Of a stretch of DNA of 6,682 nt, positions 5,944 through 6,682 are shown piece by piece. The notes beneath the pieces are model-generated. The model was not told where the DNA came from. It saw nothing but the letters and a program-made list of their open reading frames with translations, and made no database searches. The position numbers were made by a program, and so were the translations under genes. The stretch is taken from NCBI GenBank assembly GCA_035505095.1, contig DATJRE010000106.1, positions 1-6,682 of the forward strand, in the 5' to 3' direction. How positions within the stretch are numbered: position 1 is the first letter of the stretch; every line of letters starts with the position of its first letter. This DNA is from JOPF133 sp035505095. GTDB lineage: Bacteria > Acidobacteriota > Terriglobia > Bryobacterales > Bryobacteraceae.

Positions 5944-6609
5944 ATGATTACACTTCGCAATGTCGAGAAGTTTTACGAAGGCGGATACGGGCGCACCTAT
6001 GTGCTGCGCCGCATCAGCGGGGAGATCAAGGAAGGCGAGTTCGTGACTATCATGGGCCCTTCAGGAGCCGGCAAATCCACCCTGCTGAGCATCCTGGGAA
6101 TGCTGGACGGCGCCTGGACCGGAGAGTTCGAATTCTTCGGCCACCAGGTGCACCGCATGAAGCCCAAAGACCGCGTAGAGTTGAACAAGAAGTACATCGG
6201 CTTCGTGTTCCAGAGCTATCACCTGATTGACAACCTGACGGTCTACGAAAATCTGGACATCCCGCTCTCTTATCGCAATGTGAAGAGTTCCGAGCGCGCC
6301 GCCATGGTCTGCGACACGCTCGACCGGTTCCACATTGTGGGCAAACGCGACCTCTATCCCAGCCAGCTTTCGGGCGGCCAGCAGCAGTTGGTGGCCGTGG
6401 CGCGGGCGGTGATCGCGCATCCCAAGCTGATACTGGCCGACGAGCCCACTGGCAATCTGCACTCCACCCAGGGCAAGGAGATCATGGAGCTTTTCAAGAG
6501 GCTGAACGACGAAGGCACCACCATCGTGCAGGTAACCCACTCGGAAGCAAACGCCGCCTATGGCCACCGGGTGATTCAACTGGCGGACGGCTGGATTCTG
6601 GCCCCGTAA
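5944..6609 (+). CDS. ABC transporter ATP-binding protein, MacB/LolD-like with atypical D-loop (ATPase 2)
   Basis: A 221-residue cytoplasmic ABC ATPase. Motifs: Walker A GPSGAGKST (38-46), Q-loop Gln90, LTVYEN (98-103), signature LSGGQ (142-146), Walker B LILADE with catalytic Glu167, and switch His199. Two sites differ from ATPase 1 and from typical MacB/LolD: the residue after LSGGQQQ is Leu149 instead of Arg, and the D-loop reads NLHS (171-174), with His173 where Asp is usual. The catalytic residues are intact, so it should bind and probably hydrolyse ATP. I recall similar His-containing D-loops in other acidobacterial ATPases of this kind, so this may be a subfamily trait. It starts 6 bases after the permease stop with no Shine-Dalgarno, implying translation coupled to the permease gene, whose product is its obvious partner. 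The protein ends soon after the switch region, with no C-terminal extension. Confidence 0.95.
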   Translation: MITLRNVEKFYEGGYGRTYVLRRISGEIKEGEFVTIMGPSGAGKSTLLSILGMLDGAWTGEFEFFGHQVHRMKPKDRVELNKKYIGFVFQSYHLIDNLTVYENLDIPLSYRNVKSSERAAMVCDTLDRFHIVGKRDLYPSQLSGGQQQLVAVARAVIAHPKLILADEPTGNLHSTQGKEIMELFKRLNDEGTTIVQVTHSEANAAYGHRVIQLADGWILAP

Positions 6610-6638
6610 GGGATTGGCTGCGGCGTGCGCTCGCCCAT

Positions 6639-6681
6639 GGTGCCCGGAACCGGCGAAGGCCGCCGGCACCCCCTCGCCGGT
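6639..6681 (+). repeat. Overlapping inverted repeats after ATPase 2
   Basis: GGTGCC (6639-6644) pairs with GGCACC (6665-6670), extendable by two pairs past a bulged base. ACCGGCGA (6649-6656) pairs perfectly with TCGCCGGT (6674-6681). The arms interleave, so both stems cannot form as nested hairpins. No T-run is seen before the window ends. It may be a terminator or the beginning of another intergenic repeat. Confidence 0.35.
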
Positions 6682-6682
6682 G

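Overview
The window is GC-rich bacterial DNA, and all supported genes lie on the + strand. It most likely comes from an Acidobacteriota genome of the Bryobacterales/Solibacter type. Two things point there: an 806-residue permease with the full architecture of the ADOP family (Acidobacterial Duplicated Orphan Permease), and an intergenic block of GC-rich repeats of a kind I associate with that group. The taxonomic call is inference from family knowledge; no rRNA or marker gene is present.

Layout. Bases 1-271 are non-coding and strikingly C-rich on the + strand (94 C against 24 G in the first 180 bases). A membrane-anchored HlyD/MacA-type periplasmic adaptor follows (272-1558), then a MacB/LolD-type ABC ATPase with all canonical motifs (1607-2317). 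Bases 2318-2668 hold no credible gene but carry repeated GC-rich modules and stem-loops. A secreted DUF4097-type beta-repeat protein (2669-3439) comes next. A 77-base gap contains an imperfect hairpin and a possible leaderless extended -10 promoter. The ADOP permease (3517-5937) follows, and a second, divergent ABC ATPase (5944-6609) begins only 6 bases after it. The last 73 bases contain two overlapping inverted repeats that cannot form together.

Function. Adaptor, ATPase and MacB-like permease are the inner-membrane and periplasmic parts of a MacAB-type exporter or mechanotransmission machine. The outer-membrane TolC-like partner is not in this window. The substrate cannot be read from the sequence. 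The DUF4097 protein may be an exported partner or a bystander.

The most notable point is that a permease belonging to a family defined as lacking adjacent ATPase genes sits directly against one ATPase gene and in the same locus as another. The two ATPases differ in nucleotide-site residues: the downstream one has His in place of the D-loop Asp, and Leu after the signature helix start. This raises the possibility of an asymmetric transporter with two different nucleotide-binding subunits. I found no RNA gene, CRISPR array, transposase or complete insertion sequence.
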